From contig NC_029526.1 in the NCBI RefSeq assembly GCF_001577835.2, positions 5,929,761 to 5,993,760 of the forward strand: a stretch of DNA of 64,000 nucleotides, in the 5' to 3' direction. The position numbers and the translations under genes were made by a program. Under the pieces are notes generated by a model. It made no database searches. It was not told the DNA's origin and was given only the letters and a program-made list of their open reading frames with translations. Within the stretch, counting starts at the first letter, position 1. The number at the start of each line of letters is the position of its first letter. Of the stretch, positions 25,441-38,175 are shown piece by piece. Origin of the DNA: Coturnix japonica. Taxonomy: Eukaryota > Chordata > Aves > Galliformes > Phasianidae.

Positions 25441-27309
25441 CTGTTTACAAGCGGGGTTGAAACTTGATCATCATTATGGTTCTTTTCCAATAATATGTTA
25501 ATTCTGTCTGAAGTTCTGTCTGCCCACATCTCCCATTGGTTCCTCAGGAGGTGGTGGAGATGGGCCTCTTCACAGAGATATTGATATCTATGGTTCTGCA
25601 GCACACTTGTAATGCACTTGACATGAAAAATATGTATCCAGTTGAGAGCAACAAGGTTTTTCATGTTCTTAAAGTTAAGGCACTTCAGTATGAGCCACCA
25701 ACTAGATGCACCTTTGTGATGGTTGGTAGAAGAGGGCTGTTTTATATTTAAACCAGCAAATATGTGTATTTAAAAAATTGTAATGTCCTTTTAGAAGTAG
25801 CTATGGGCACCTGACAGCTGCTTGTAAGGTAGAGGAGACAGTGACAGAGAAGAACTGTTCTGTGCTCAAGCCTAAGTTAGCAGGTTTGTTTTGTTTACCA
25901 TTATTTAAAGTTACTTTATTCAGAAGTGTCTTTTTATTAATGCCTGTTGGTGTACTGCTATGTTGGTAAACACAGTAACCAAAACAAAGAAGCGTTGCTC
26001 TGCATTGTAAACTTACCCAGGAGTTGAGGTCTGTTTTCTGTGTCTGCTTTTAGAACAAGGAGATGAATTATACCCTTTGCTTTGGCTTTCTTGCTTTGCT
26101 TTGTTATCTGTGCAGGATGAGGCAGCAACTCTTCCCTTTTCCAGTCATACATGACATAACAGCCCAGAAGAATTACCCTACTGGTTGCTCCTTAACTAAG
26201 CATCCATCCAGGTTCATGGCTGAGCATGAAGTTTCTTATGGTTCAGAGCTTAGTGTTACAAGGGAATAAAATACTTCTCCCTAAATAATAGTGAAAACAC
26301 AGCAGGAGGCATTTAGTTCAGGGCATACAAGCTATTGTCCTACCCTTGCCCAGAGAGCAACGTATATTAAATAGAAGATGTCTTCCTTTGCACTCCAGCT
26401 AAATCAATGTTATTTCTTCCAAAATACTGCTGCTTCCATTCCTGAAGATAAAAACATAGCTCAGTGTCAGTACATAACTCTTCCTTCTGGTATTTCTGTC
26501 CTCATCCAATAGTTCTTAGCTTTGTTAGAAAAGGAAGGTTTTTGTTATCCCTGGAAGCTTAAATTGCTTTGCTGGCAAATCTGGTTCATTGAAAAGACTG
26601 AGGATGAAGTACGGATAGGGAAGGAACAGAAATTAATTTCAGATTTTCTTCGTAGCCTCCTATTGTTAGGATGTCAAGACCATATATCCTCTATATGGCA
26701 AACAGGGTGTGCATTGAGATTTCTTTTTTTTTGTCTAACTGTTAGGAGATGTATTAAATGTGCGTAGGATTTTTTAATTGTTGGACTCATCTTTAAAATG
26801 TAGCCAGGATGCTCTCTGATGGTTTTTCTCAACATCCACTTGAGAAGGATGAGTATGAAAGGATTACATTTTATTTTATTTCTTTAAATCCAGTTCTGTA
26901 GAAAATAGTGCCCTTTTCCACTTTTTAATATGGCACTGCTGTGCTTTGAATGCTGTTACCTCACACTAGAGAGCTGCTAAGAATGCTGGATTAAGAAGTA
27001 CTTTCCTTAACTGTGGGCTCTGATTTAACACTCCTTTTGATGAGTGGATTCAGTTACTGTAAACATGAGTTTTTCCAAATAGACTATAGGTGTAGAAAGA
27101 AGGTTAATGAATCAGTTATGGGGGGGAGGGTGGGGGTAGCTTCTCTAATTGATGAAAGGTCTGCAGGGAGTCAGCTAGACTGCACACAGTTGAGGCAAGC
27201 AGGCTGGGGTCTGTGATCTTGGATGGTGGTTAGTTATTGATGACTGTATTAAGCATTCTGATGTCTGAAAGACAGACAGCTGCAGTGTGCTTAGCTCTTA
27301 GCAGAGGAG

Positions 27310-27327
27310 TTTTTTTTTTTTTTTTTT
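27310..27327. repeat. Poly(T) run
   Basis: Eighteen consecutive T residues. No retroposed sequence is recognised beside it. Confidence 0.9.
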
Positions 27328-30300
27328 CCTCTTACTTCTGCAGCAATCAGACTTTCAGGATACCAGGAATGAAGGGAAGCATTTATTCACTAAGTATGTC
27401 AGCTTGCAAACTTTAGGTACAGTTCTTCCCTTTTTTCCATGATGTGGGAACAAGAAGTGAGTGATGTTCCTTGGAGTTTGGATGTTTGCCCCAGCTCTGT
27501 AGGATGGCACAGATCCACCACTGCACCCTGGCAGTGCTGTTTTGACCTCGGAGTGACTCCTGTCCCGGAGGTTCTGCTCCTGAGCTCCTGGGCTGACCGT
27601 GGCTGGAGGATGTTTTGTCAGAAGGGTCCCAGGCTCTCAGTGAGAACAGAAGACAGAGGGTGGATAATGAGCAGAGTTGGAAGGTGAGAGTTGTTCTGTA
27701 GTTCAGCTCTCCCTTGGCCAAATTCCTGCTCCTTCTTGATGTGCCTAGTTCTTATGTAGAGTCAGTCCTCAGTTTCCTTTCAATTAGAGCTCCATCCTAC
27801 TTTTCTGTCCCTTGCAGTTTGTGGAGTTTAATCGTCTCTCAATTCTATTTCAGCTGTATTTTTTTTCCCCTTTGCTTTCATGACTCAGGACTTTTTTCCT
27901 CTTTTCCTTATGCTATGTCATTTCTTCTGGCTGGAGCAGTGTCCTCTTTTTCTGAAAGGAAACATCAGTCCTGCAAGAGGATTAAAGGAGAGTTTTTAAA
28001 TAAATTCCCAGGGAGTCTCAACCCTTTGCAAAAACTGGAAGAAAATGGCAGTGAGTTTCAATTATTTCTGAGCTTTATTTCTGCATGGTATAATGTAATT
28101 CATAACACTGTCAATAAAAGCAGGAAGAAGAGATAGCTGCAGGAGTTACAAGAAAAACCAACTTAATGAAATCAAAAGCACTATTTAACTTCAAAACACC
28201 ATAGAGGGGGGAGGAAGGGCCGGAGTGAGGAACGCAAATCAGAATCACAAATCAGAGCATTCTGGGAGAAAACAACTTTGGAAAGACTCAGAAGTGAAGA
28301 TGAAGTCCGCCAAACCAGCAATAGTGATGCTTATCTGGATGCAGTTCTGAGTAGATTAGGAACTGAAGAGGTAGGGAATGTTTAAGGAGTTGTGATTTAT
28401 ATTGTGTGCAGAAAGGGAAAAATAATCACAAACTTTCCTCTGGGTAAAAGGGATCAGAGAAGCACAGTCAATTTGACTATATTACAGAGACAGTGTTTAA
28501 AAAATAAACAAACAGCCCTGCAGCTTTCTCATCAAACCTCCTGTGTCTTCAAATAACAACAAGTCCAAGCTATAAATCTTAATCTCCTTCAGTCAAAACA
28601 TGGACGAAATAAAGCTCAGACTCTCCTTTAAGGTTGGTAAATATGTCAGAGGTGAGATCGCAGCATCTCTTCTCCTTTAATAAGCATAATTAAAACCTTA
28701 GCACTTCATTCCCATACCACTTGAAAAGCAAATAATGAAACAGAGAAGAACATCAGCAAGGTGCTGCATGCTCTGTTCTTAGCACTGCATTTCCTACCAA
28801 CTCCAGTTGTTATTAGCAGGACCAAGATCTGGGTAACTTCTGTTTCCCCAGAAAGGAAATGTTTCTGCTGCCGATGGAGAGCATCAGCCTGTGGTGTGAG
28901 CACAGTGCCTTGAAGGCTGGGAATGATTTGCTTGAAATAAAAGCGGAGCTGTATGAGATTTTGCTGAGAGGACATCAATGAGGTAATGACAAGTTACAGC
29001 CAGGAATTTGTTTCTTTTGTCATAGGGATGACTCCGTTATTTGCCCTCAGAACTGTTTTCAGGTTATTAGGATCTGTGTAACTTTGAGCACGTTGCTTTT
29101 TGAGTTTATTTTATTGAGTCAAATGATAATTTGCATCAGTTCTCATGTGCAGGAATTGTTGCTTCATTGCATAATAAAACTGTTTCCTTAAACATTCTGC
29201 CTAAGGCCTGTGCAGTGTTACGGGTTGTTACAGCTGAAATAAGGAATGCTGCTTCTAGTTTAAAAAGGCCCAGAATGTGATGAAGTGAATGAATCTTTCC
29301 TTGCAGCATGTGAGACAAAGGTTCCTGCTCTGTGTTCCCTGTTAGCTGAAACCACATTGAATTTTTGATTTGATGGGTATTTCAGGTTATTCCTGACTCA
29401 GATTTACTTGGACCCAGCAAAAACTACTTATTTTCTTTCGCTAGTAAATTATTAGGCACGTAAGACTAATGCATGTTACTAATATTAAGGCATTCAAAAT
29501 CTTTTTTCCTTGTCAAATAAGTGGATCCTTGGTTTGTCTTTTCAAAACTCAGGTGATTAATTTAGTTGTTGTATTGTCGCAGTGCCACCTCAGGAGGCAG
29601 ATTCATTTGTATTTTGGTTACATCCCAGTGTTATTCCATACAAACAATGAAATTGGAGGTAACTGTCTCAGGGCTGGGAAGCAGAGAACACAGTATGAAC
29701 ACACCCTGAAAGGCCCCAGTGTGTGTCAGGTCTGTGTTTCCAGCCCTGCAGACCCCTGGTGTAATTCCCAGCTGATGTGATACCACTGGATAATAGCAAC
29801 TGCTCCTGCAGAGTTCTGCTAGCCATAATACGGTGCACACTGTATACAATAAAAAAAGCTCAGCTTTATTACCTGGCTTGCATGCCTGGTAATGAATAGA
29901 AGGAAGGCTCTCTCCCTCACGAACAGCAAAATTTAATATAGTCTCTTCCTGGAGTTGCACCGGTGGGACTAAAAGTTTATCTCAGCATTCCAAGGGCAAT
30001 AAAAATCTAAATTTAAACTTGGAATGTCTTACTGGGGCAAGAATACCTAGAGGCTGTGTACTCTTCAAACTTTGTTTAGGTCATAACTGCTTATGTAAAG
30101 TTAGTTTATAGCAGCTAGTTAGGTTTTATGTTTTTGAGCACTGTCTTCATTACGAAGGAGAGACGTATCAAGTGGAGGGGGTGCATATGAAAGTTCAGCT
30201 CTGCTTTACTGTTGCATTTAATTTAGTTTCTTACTGCTTAGTGCATGGCTATGTGAAGAAATCCCTAGCTCTTAACCTTCCTGTTACAGTTGCCTTTAAA

Positions 30301-33300
30301 ATCTATTCTGATTCATTCCCATAGTTAGACACCTCAGATATTTGGAGTTTATGGTTAATATGAGAGAGAAGTGAAAAAGATACTGGTGAAGGCTGGCATT
30401 AGCAGGGAATCTCCTGTTAGCTGTGGTCGCAGGTTGGAAAGACTGTCTGTAGAAAGTAAGCAGATGCCAGCTAGTGGGCTCTTGGAGTAGAGCTTCATTG
30501 GTTCAGTGGTGGCTTGTTCTCTTTGCCCATAGCTTTAAAGGGGAGGATGGGAAGCAGAGAAGGTCGCATGCAATTTCTGCAGCATGAATACGAGCAAGAC
30601 AAGATGAAAAAATCAACTGGAGGTTTTCCTGAGGGTTGTATCTGGTAGCCAGGGCATTCATCAAGCACTGTGTGAGGTTGTGAGTTGCTGCTGCTGATGT
30701 TCTAAGATCCTCATTAGCTGTTTTCAATCTGGAAAGTGTGAGAATATTGGTGTTAGCTACCACAAAGAAGAGATGGATGTGTGGAAGGGGGCAATTCTGG
30801 TGATAGAACTTGAGAGGAAGGAGCATTTTCCTGCTTAGCAGCCATTTCCATCTCTGCACATGCTTTACATATGTAGGAACACAGAAAACTAGAGAAAATA
30901 GTTGAAGAGATGTGTGCTTTTTTTTACAGGCATTGAGATGTGTTTCCAAATCACCTTATGTAAATCTCCTGACAAAATTCTAACTACTTTTATTTCTTCT
31001 GTCTTAACTACCACTCCCGTTTTTCCATCAGTTGTTGCTTTATGCATCATTAGTCAGTTTTCTCTGCCTTCCTCAGACTGCTCGGATTTCCCTTCATCTT
31101 TTGATACCTGTTTCACCATGACTCCTGGCACACTTCTAATTTCCAGTGCTTCTGGCATTCCCTGATGTTCAGTCATTAGCACTGCTAGTTCTTTTTCAGT
31201 CTCGTAACAGTGTTTTAATGCATTTTCAGCCCTTTGTGCTCTGAAATCTCCACTAGTTGTATTTCTTTTGGTGGGCTGATATGTGGGATTTCCTCTGATG
31301 TCTGTTGATGCCCAGGCTTCCAACCAACAGAGCTGCAGCAACTCAGCATTCTTGGCAATTGCTGTGTACTCCATCTTCTCCTTGTGTCCCCTGCTCAACA
31401 CATCTATTCACACGTGCTGTACTCAGAGTTCTGCTGTTAATTTTACTTAACATTTTCCCTAAGACTGCCCATCTTCACTGTTCTGCCAATGCTGCTTTTG
31501 GCAATGAGCAAACATTAGTTATTCATAAGTTCCATTTGTGCAAGTCAACTTATTACTCAGTAGACCTGTTATGGTCACTATGGACATGTTAGAGCCTTTC
31601 AAACAAAACATTGCTGTGTTGGGCTGTGTTAGATTGCACAGACATCTGGAAGTGTCTGATTCTTCCAAATAATTTTAGGTTTCTATGGGAGAAAGATTTT
31701 TGTTTCTATCATTACACGCACTATTTTTACTAACCCTAATTCTTTAAGGGCAATACAAAATACTTTTTTTTAATGGAAAATGAGTTACAGCCTTATGAGC
31801 TGCTCTGGAATGTAGGAGCTTCCTTTAAACTCAAGCAGTGTTACTTCTGGGAGCAAAAACCTTATTTTTTTTCTGTGACACTTTGCTGTTCAGCTGCCTT
31901 GAAAGAGCCGTTTAAGGCGCTGATTGTTTCTGATGGTGATGGCAGTTGCTGCAGAGAAATATATGGCTGTGGTTTGAAGATGAATCTATGGCATAAATTA
32001 TAGCATGAGTAACTTTTCTGTGATGTTTGGCTTCACCCGTTGGTTTCACAAAGGCACATAAACAATTCTATGCTGCAGTTTTAAGTTGGCATTACAACCG
32101 AGTACTCATCTTTTCTTACTTGCATGGCTTGCAATTACTTTTCGGATTTCCTCATAAATATTATGCAGTCTTTTATACTGAGTGTTCTTCTCCATCGTTT
32201 CAGTGACTTATTGTTACTCGTGGGACAGTTGTTCCAGCAGCTCCCTATGTTTGCAAACTTACTACAAAAGTGCAAACATTTGGAATTGTGCAGATGCAAC
32301 TGTGTGCCTAAGACTGACTCCTTAAACATCCTACTGACAATGTGTGTGTGTTGATCCTACTCATTGACTCTATGCAGACATGGCGCAGTGTAGGATGCTA
32401 CAAACATGCTCCTCAGGAAAGGTATAGACAAGACAAAGTCAATTATTACTTGCCACTGAACACTGTAGAACTATCAGAAGAGTAAAAGTAATCAGCTTCA
32501 GTAAAAAAAACAAAACAAAGTCTTATAGTGATTAACTTTTAACATATAAGTCCTTTGTAGGTCATTAGTGGGGTAATTGTGCATGTATGTCCCTGCTACA
32601 GAAAACAATTCAGACCATAATCTCATAATGTTGAATTCTACCTGGCAGTTTTACTTGAGCTTAATTTCTTTTTCTACTAATGCTGTTAGCTGGAGAGTTA
32701 TGAGACAGGCATCAGCTGAGAGCACCAGGGGAAGGACAGGTATTGGCAGTGGCATAAAAGCAGAAGCGGAGGAAAAAGAATAGCTATTGTAGCAGTTATC
32801 AGTATTCTGCTAATAGTCTGCTCAGACACAACTCTGGAGTAAAGCAGACGTTCATACCGCAATTTCTTTCAAAGGTTGGAGCTATTCGTCTGCAGGGTTA
32901 CAAGACAAAAGTCTAAACCTTCCAGATATGATAGTATAGCTGCTTTATTGAATTGCGGTAAGGAGAAACCTTAGAAGCTGTTTCCTTATATGTAAATATT
33001 TTACTTCCTTCCCATTGGAGGGCATGTGCATGTGGGCACCAGGCTTTATTAGAATGCACTTCTTAAGATAGATTATGTCTTTATATGTGAAAAGAAAAGC
33101 ATCTGTTGCTAAATATTCTAGGTGAGTAAGAGAGGCAAGAGGCTTTTAATTTAAGGGCTTGACTGACCATCCAGTCTAGTGTAAGAAGGGTTCTTATTGG
33201 TTTCCATAGGTTCTTTTTTGTCACTTTAGCGAAGGAGTGCTGTGTGCAGCCAGGTGGAGAGCAAGGGATCTGAGTGCTGTGCTCCCTAATGGGGGGATGG

Positions 33301-34959
33301 CACCAGGCCTTGCTGCATAGAAAGCTGCATTGGCAAACCTGTGAACTCCGACTTAAGGAGGGTCCTGTTGGTTTGGCATTAGCAGATCTGTGGTCTACTG
33401 CTTCTTTTCTATTGGAGGCATGAAACTAGAAACTTGAAGTCAGTGTTTTCTTTTAAGTTGATATGCTTCAGATTTTGTCTGTGGTGTTCATAAAAAAGCT
33501 TTCTCCTTTTGTGCAGGGTAATTGTTAAGCAAGGAGAAAGAACTTTGGTGAACAACAGAGTTTGTGAAAGATGGCATTTTATAATGTCCAGAAATATACC
33601 TCAAGATGGGTTATGTTTACCCAGCAATGTCCTTAAGAGAAAGGACAGAATTCATTAGAAAATGGGAGGGAAGGGAACCAATATCTGGAATTGAGAAAAA
33701 GAGCTGAGATTTTCAGTTCTGGTTGAGAAAATGAGTTAAAATATTTACTTATGTAGAATAACCGTATTTCATCCAGTTACTGAAATTGATGTTTTTGCTC
33801 CTTTGAGAAATCCTGTTTTCTGAAATTAAACTGTCACTGAATTTTCAGTTGGAGTTTTTTGTTGTTGTAGCTGCAGAACAGACGCAGTTAACTGGGATCA
33901 TTGATAGAAACCCATTCGGTCAAAAGATTAGAGCGCTGAGGGGGGTTCAGATTACATTAGAAAGCATTTGTCATATTCAATATTATTGCCAGGGAAAATA
34001 TGAAGAGAAAAATAGGGGATACCATATCAGTATTCTCAGTTGTAAGCTCTAGGTATTATTATTTTATGGATTTTGCATCATTCATTCTTCTATAGTCTGT
34101 CATGTATGCTAAGATTTATGCAAGTCCAGTGAGAACATTTTGGGAAAACACTAACTTCCAGTGGAGTGGTTTATGAAGGTTAAAATTAACAGTAATAATT
34201 CCATTGCATTTTTAAAGGCAAGTATCATTTGGAAATAGATGGTAACTGTAATAACTACACTGATGTTTTTTACTAGGCTTTGTTGTTCTCACTGGCTGGT
34301 CCTTGAAGGGAAATATTTTGTGTGCACGTTTCTGTTGTCTGCTTTGTGTCAGAAAATGCATGTAAAATGCTACCAAGTCTGACACCTACTTTGTCTCCGG
34401 TGTTTTCCTTGTGTAAAGGAGTACACAGCTGCATGGAAATGGGAAAAATGTCTGCTGCTTCAAATAAAGTTCCAGCCTTCTAGAGGTTATTCTCAGCTGA
34501 AGTCAATGGAAAGGAGCGACTAGACTTGTTTTATGTCAGATAAACAGGTACAAGAAGGTCTGAGAAATGAACTTAGCACTCCATTTAGGTGAAAGTTTCT
34601 GGCAAGTAAAATGTGTAGATGAAATGAGATTTGTTTCTTCCCAACCATTTGTAAGAGACATTGCCGTGTTCCTTTTTCACCTAGTTTTATGGATGTAATT
34701 GAGGTGTGGTTTCCATTGTCTTGAAGTCTGAAGAATGAATTTTTCTCTCTTTGATAGCTGCTTTAAAAGGAGAGACTCTAATTATGAACAGAGAGTGTAA
34801 CATTTATCATTAGAAAGCTAAAACAGAAAGTCATTTCAAGAGAATAAGGTTTGTCAAATGCACTTATGTATTGAAATATTTTGAAAAGATCTCTCGCTGA
34901 AGATTTTTTAAGGACAGAAGCGTAGAAAGATAATTTCATTTTTTGACGTGTTTTACCTT

Positions 34960-35350
34960 TGCAAAGTTACTGGGCTGTTGACAGGTACAACGAGACGTGC
35001 TACGCTTACATGCTATTAGTGCAGTGGGCTTTGAAAAATGTCTAATACATTGGCATATCTGACAATTTAGGGTATTAGTTAACAGTAAGACTTTGTAAAT
35101 AGAGGGAATTTTAGCTGTAACTGCTGACTTGAGCGTTCAGTCAACATCTGCAGCACAGGGCTGAACTATACGCAACAAATAATGCCATTTAATGCTATAG
35201 AGATGGAAGCTGGCATTATATGCCATGTATGGCTCAGTCTGAGAGCGGTGGTAATTGCAATATATTGAAGTTTTGCATTGTAATAAAAATAGAGACCATT
35301 AGTGGGTACCATTTATGTCATTAGTATTTAGTGTCTGTGTGTTGCAGCTT
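34960..35350. promoter_or_regulatory. Possible conserved non-coding element
   Basis: A non-repetitive AT-rich stretch contains AACAAATAATGCCATTTAATG, GTAATTGCAATATATTG and GTCATTAGTATT, a mix of TAAT/ATTA and POU/CEBP-like sites. Conservation cannot be judged from one genome. Confidence 0.18.
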
Positions 35351-36550
35351 TTTTAGTGCTCATAAAACTGTCTCTGCTTGCAGATATGTGACAGCACTGA
35401 TATAAATTTAAATGTTTGGAAATCCATAAGACATAAAATATAGATAGTAAATAGGGGCATAACACTATAGACAAAAACTTAATAATTTGGCACACAAATG
35501 TTTATATATTTGCATGTCTAATGCAGAGATTAGCATAATGGTGATCACATTTGTACCATGGAAGATGTTGATTAAACAGACAACAACAAAGAAGGTAAAA
35601 CCTAAACACATTGTACCAGAACAGCAGAGAACTCTTTCAGGTTGCAAATCAGAGCTTTAATGTTGGAAGGTGCATCCTCTACATATGTTTGATGGGATAC
35701 TGGTTTTCCTTTTTATAGGCTTTATTAGTAATGACTCCTGTTCCATTAACTAGTAGTATTACAGTTTGTTCCTGAGAAGTGATTATACAAAAAGTATAAA
35801 ATGTGAAAGTGAGGATAAAGCAGTTAGGGAACACTGAGATTGAGACTGGATGGTGCTTTTTTAAGAGCAATGGAACCAGCCAGCAAAGGGAAAATGAACC
35901 AATGTTCAGACCAAAGCAGTAACACCTTGTCAGGACCATGGCTGGCAGGAGAGCAGGCTGAGGAAAGACATCTTTGTAGTGTGGGGGTGGGATGAATCCA
36001 GGAACGTGGACTGGGGTATGTCACCAAATGCTGCATGATAGCCCAGCATTACAGTCCATGTTGTTTGGAATTCTCAGCGTAAGGTTTTCATTTAAGAAAT
36101 TCAGAAGCCAGATTTCCATGCAGAAGTTCTCTGGGAAAGCCATCCTCTCTCCTTTATTTCAGGAGTGCCCATCCTCAGTTGTTGCAGGTTGTTTGAGTGG
36201 TTCCTACCATGGCTGATTTGCCTCTAAAGGAGGAGCGCTTTGCTGTCTGGTTTTTATCTGTGAAAGTGATGGACTTGAAGCAAGGGGTTCTGAGGCTTTT
36301 CTTCTGTGCGCTCTGTGTCCTCTTCAGCTCTGACCTTTACATCCTGGAAACACACTGGAGGTTGGCCACAGAACTCTGGGGGGATTTGGAGCTCAAATGA
36401 ATTGTGCCACACTAAGAGAGAACACAGAAAACAATAAGCAATACTTCTTCATTTGGAGTGAAGAACAGGAAGCACTGTTAGGAAAAGCATCTTTCCAATT
36501 ACATTTCCTTTCAGAGGAAAGTTTTATCAGCGTTTTTAGTTTGGTGTATA

Positions 36551-36574
36551 TTAATGCTTAGTGTTAAGCATTAA
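36551..36574. repeat. Perfect 10-bp inverted repeat (hairpin)
   Basis: TTAATGCTTA (36551-36560) pairs exactly with TAAGCATTAA (36565-36574) across a GTGT loop. No gene or T-run adjoins it. Confidence 0.9.
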
Positions 36575-38094
36575 GCAGCATTAGCTTCTGTTTCAGAAGA
36601 AAAGAAAGCCTTTGGAAAATGTGGATCTCTCCACTAAATGATGAGGAGTGAGCAGGGTGGGAAAGATGATGGTGGGTGTGAACATCTGCAGGAAGCATGG
36701 GGCTTACGTGAATGTATGTTAAGGTGAGACAAGTAGGTGCTGTTCAGGAGCTCAGGCAGGAAGCAGAAATGAGACTTCTGTATCGTGAATGCAAATATTT
36801 CAGTGTCTCTTACGATCTAATTATGGGAAGTGTTACAGTGGAAATCTTACTGCTCCTTTACAAAGTATACTTTTGTCTGTTTGTCTGTCAAAACAGGCTG
36901 ACGTGTAAATCTCTACAATGTTTCCAGTCTTTGAAGCATTCAGTACAGCTATTTATATTCACATAAATTCTGAAATCTTTTTTTGAAACTTTGTGTTTCT
37001 GATTGCAGAATTCAGCATCTCTTCTTAGCGCACTGAATACTGATGGCTTGGAACACACAGCGATAATGCGGCTGTGAGCGCTACCCTGCTGAGAGGCATT
37101 TCTAAAGGAAAAGTGATTTTTATATCGAAGGTTTTTGGTTGATTTTTAGAATTAGGGGAAACACTGAAGTGCATTAAAAATATTTAATTCTCCTGTACGC
37201 CACTAAATTGCTTGTTGCTTTGTTTATCCAGCAGACATATGAGAGCAGAGACCACTTTCTGAAGCCGTTCTGTACGTAAGTTTGTATGAGAACCACTAGG
37301 GAACAGAAATCATAATACAGCTGGACAGGTGAGTTTTGAAGTAGAGACTAATATATGCCTGACCAGATCTGTGCATGCTTATTAAATGAATGTGTAAAGG
37401 AAACATACGTATTGGTATGACTTTAAGAGTTCTTTAAATGCCATTGCATGGTAAGGTAGATGACTGTTTGGATTTCTAGCAAGAGGTGGGCGAACCTGCT
37501 AAAATACCCAACTTCAGGTAACATGCGCTGGGAAAATTGTACCAACTGTAATTACCAGGAGGCCCTACATGATGTCTCAGTGTAGCGTACTCTGTTAAAC
37601 AGGACATGTGGATGTGATGTTTTAGTTGGAAATGGATGTTGAAATGGTGGTGAGTATCTATTGGACTATATGAACAAATGTCATATTCTCAATAATGTGT
37701 TTTCTCTTACTGTATTTTCTTAGACTATTTTTTTAGGTTCACTTTTTCTCTGCTAGGTGTAACTTGCTGTAAAGTTGCTCTCTTGTACTTCCTCTTATCT
37801 TGCAGGTAGATAGTGTATCATCCCTGATTCTTTTGGGACAGTCAGCCTTATTAGGTTACCCAAATTGCTACAGGTCACAGCTGAGATGTATTGCTGGAAT
37901 TTAATAGGAAAGCTTGCCCAATACAGACTCAGCTGTTCTTACTGCTTGTTATTGCTTTCATGAGAAGCACAGGAGATTATTGAAGGATATGTTTATAAAA
38001 TATACAGTGCAGTACAGCTACACACTAGCTTTATGCCAAATTAGGTCTTGAACTTGAATGGATTCAGGCATCTACTGCAGTGTAGATTACAGTT

Positions 38095-38175
38095 CTCTGT
38101 GTGACCTCACACGTGTAGGTTGGCCTCCTCCTGGCTTATTTAATCCATCTGCAAAATGGAGAAAAACAAGTACTT
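38095..38175 (+). repeat. MIR-like ancient SINE remnant
   Basis: CTGTGTGACCTCAC followed by a pyrimidine-rich stretch and CCATCTGCAAAATGGAGA runs in the same order and at about the same spacing as the MIR core (CTGTGTGACC ... CATCTGTAAAATGGG). The intervening part is diverged. This is consistent with a very old CORE-SINE inherited from early amniotes. Confidence 0.6.

Larger units (their letters stand above)
25441..38094. other. Gene-free intergenic DNA
   Basis: About 12.6 kb of AT-rich DNA without a recognisable gene. The two longest neighbouring frames, both minus strand (30503-30949, 148 codons; 31054-31401, 115 codons), match nothing I know. Simple sequence (T18 at 27310-27327), a perfect hairpin (36551-36574) and a possible conserved element (34960-35350) are the structures I can support. 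Confidence 0.6.
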
